7,030 bases of DNA from an uncultured Selenomonadales bacterium. GTDB lineage: Bacteria > Bacillota > Negativicutes > Selenomonadales > Selenomonadaceae. The stretch is from positions 1 through 7,030 of the forward strand of contig CAMJAZ010000083.1 of NCBI GenBank assembly GCA_946403735.1, in the 5' to 3' direction. Shown piece by piece: positions 6,187-7,030 of this stretch. Every line of letters begins with the position of its first letter. Positions within the stretch are counted from its first letter, which is position 1. The translations under genes were made by a program, and so were the position numbers. Below the pieces are notes generated by a model. It ran no database searches. It was not told the DNA's origin and saw only the letters and a list, made by a program, of their open reading frames with translations.

Positions 6187-6219
6187 TTTTTAATTAAAAA
6201 TTAAGAATTAAGAATGAAA
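6184..6219. repeat. AT-only heptamer array and palindrome at the trkH end
   Basis: Seven-base units from 6185 read aattttt, aattaaa, aattaag, aattaag and aatgaaa. The first two units plus flanking bases form a perfect 20-bp palindrome (6184-6203), whose first three bases are the trkH stop codon. There is no T-run behind it, so it is not a convincing terminator, and trkH and the next gene may share a transcript. It has the same position and seven-base period as the arrays behind mtlA and mtlD but different unit sequence. Confidence 0.65.
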
Positions 6220-6239
6220 TTTTAAATGAGGTGATCAAT

Positions 6240-6881
6240 TTGAAACGTGGGGCAATTTTTGACATGGATGGTACGCTTTTCGACACTGAAAAATTGTATC
6301 GGCAAGCGTGGATTGAAACGGCTGATACTTTCGGCGTCGAGCGTAAACCTGAAATTGCGGCGATGATGAGCGGCGGAACCATTGACAAATTTGTAAAAGT
6401 TCTGTCCCAATATTTTCCAACTGTAGACAGCAAAGAATATATCAAGCGCGTATTTCAGCGTGTAGTAAAAGATATTGAAAAAAATCTTGAGATGAAACCA
6501 GGCGTTGTGGAAATTTTGACGTACTGCCGCGAACAAAATATTTCAACGGCGATTGCAAGCAGTTCGGATACAGACTCCATAACAAAAAATATTCGTCGTG
6601 CAGGTATCGAAAAATTTTTTGACGCGATTGTTGGCGGCGATCAAGTCACGAATGGTAAACCTGCACCAGATATTTTTATTTTGGCGGCGAAAAAAATAAA
6701 TCTGCCCCCGAATGACTGTTACGCCTTCGAGGACAGCTTAAACGGTATTCGTTCGGCGGCGGCGGCAAACTGCGCGGCAATTATGGTTATCGACCAAACA
6801 CAGCCAACGCCTGATGTACGTCAACTTTGCGCGGGCGTCTTCAACAGTTTAAATGAAGCTCTAGAATGGATTAAAAAATAA
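6240..6881 (+). CDS. HAD-superfamily phosphatase/phosphomutase (beta-phosphoglucomutase-like)
   Basis: Cytoplasmic haloacid dehalogenase-type enzyme that handles phosphorylated small molecules, probably sugar phosphates. TTG at 6240 is chosen as start because GAGGTGATC (6228-6236), fully complementary to the 16S tail, sits just upstream; the GTG at 6231 lies inside that site. This gives 213 residues. Motif I is FDMDGTLFD (nucleophile Asp8, acid/base Asp10), followed by a helical cap domain at about 15-85, motif II ASSSD (about 106-110), motif III Lys140 in NGKPAPDIF, and motif IV FEDSLNG (Glu164, Asp165). Cap position and motifs fit the subfamily that includes beta-phosphoglucomutase, YniC-like 2-deoxyglucose-6-phosphatase and glycerol-3-phosphatase. 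The sequence does not settle mutase versus phosphatase. It lies 53 bp after trkH with no evident promoter between, so co-transcription is likely, and a terminator follows. Confidence 0.92.
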   Translation: MKRGAIFDMDGTLFDTEKLYRQAWIETADTFGVERKPEIAAMMSGGTIDKFVKVLSQYFPTVDSKEYIKRVFQRVVKDIEKNLEMKPGVVEILTYCREQNISTAIASSSDTDSITKNIRRAGIEKFFDAIVGGDQVTNGKPAPDIFILAAKKINLPPNDCYAFEDSLNGIRSAAAANCAAIMVIDQTQPTPDVRQLCAGVFNSLNEALEWIKK

Positions 6882-6903
6882 ATAGCGACTTATCTAAAAA
6901 ATT

Positions 6904-6935
6904 AACTCTGCGGAAAAATTTTCGTGGAGTTTTTT
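6904..6935 (+). terminator. Rho-independent terminator after the HAD gene
   Basis: aactctgcggaaaa (6904-6917) pairs with ttttcgtggagtt (6919-6931), with two G-U pairs and one bulged G. It is followed directly by a run of T residues (6930-6935) and then atttg. It lies 22 bp after the HAD stop codon and closes the trkH-HAD transcript. Confidence 0.8.
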
Positions 6936-6943
6936 ATTTGTCG

Positions 6944-6981
6944 TGAAATAAAATATTAAATTTCAGTTAAAGATATTGAAA
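6944..6981. promoter_or_regulatory. Operator-like repeated TGAAA/TTTCA half-sites
   Basis: TGAAAT (6944-6949) and ATTTCA (6960-6965) flank a central AATATT, making a 22-bp interrupted palindrome. A third half-site TGAAA (6977-6981) forms a second inverted pair with the TTTCA (6961-6965), spaced 11 bases. The cluster ends 4 bp before the -35 box of the promoter at 6986. The regulator is unknown. In AT-rich DNA part of this symmetry could be chance. Confidence 0.35.
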
Positions 6982-6985
6982 CGTA

Positions 6986-7014
6986 TTGACAATGTAAATT
7001 TTTTAAGTTAAATT
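6986..7014 (+). promoter_or_regulatory. Strong promoter facing a gene right of the window
   Basis: A perfect -35 TTGACA (6986-6991), a 17-bp spacer and -10 TAAATT (7009-7014, four of six consensus bases). Transcription would begin near 7021. No ORF starts in the remaining bases, so the gene served lies beyond the right edge. Confidence 0.65.
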
Positions 7015-7030
7015 AGTTGCAAATTTATAT

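Noticed and set aside
6194..6536. Minus-strand frames of 61-104 residues across the HAD gene start
   Set aside because: They are antisense to HAD motif I and the cap domain, partly read through the AT repeat, and have no start signal.

Overview
The window looks like part of the chromosome of a low-GC, Firmicutes-type anaerobe, with Negativicutes (Selenomonas-like) as my best guess. Support for this is strong GGAGG or GAGGTGATC ribosome binding sites, TTG starts and AT-rich spacers beside GGCGGC-rich coding stretches. The lineage is inferred from gene style only. No mobile element, CRISPR array, tRNA or rRNA gene is visible.

Left part (1-2570): mannitol use. The 3' part of a fused mannitol PTS permease (mtlA, domains C-B-A) runs off the left edge. 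mtlD (mannitol-1-phosphate 5-dehydrogenase) follows on the same strand, so mannitol is imported as mannitol-1-phosphate and oxidised to fructose-6-phosphate. Between them, on the opposite strand, lies a small gene for a 68-residue single-pass membrane protein whose tail is made from a heptamer repeat. A bidirectional terminator closes mtlD and the convergent thrE.

Middle (2571-4653): a two-gene minus-strand operon encodes a secreted zinc N-acetylmuramoyl-L-alanine amidase and, 21 bp downstream, a one-chain ThrE-type amino acid exporter. Its promoter is the mirror image of the trkH promoter. The two sites overlap so that only one polymerase could occupy them at a time.

Right part (4588-6935): the trkH promoter is followed by an unlisted 23-codon leader ORF that ends one base before the trkH start. 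trkH has no Shine-Dalgarno of its own, so its translation is probably coupled to the leader. TrkH is a potassium-uptake channel subunit; its usual partner TrkA is not in the window. A HAD phosphatase/phosphomutase gene follows, then a terminator. The last 95 bases hold an operator-like inverted repeat and a strong promoter aimed at a gene beyond the right edge.

Three degenerate heptamer arrays lie directly behind the plus-strand stop codons of mtlA, mtlD and trkH. The observations most worth following up are the coupled trkH leader, the symmetric overlapping promoters, the small mtl-locus membrane protein and the heptamer arrays. I see no evidence of a large undescribed system such as a defence island.
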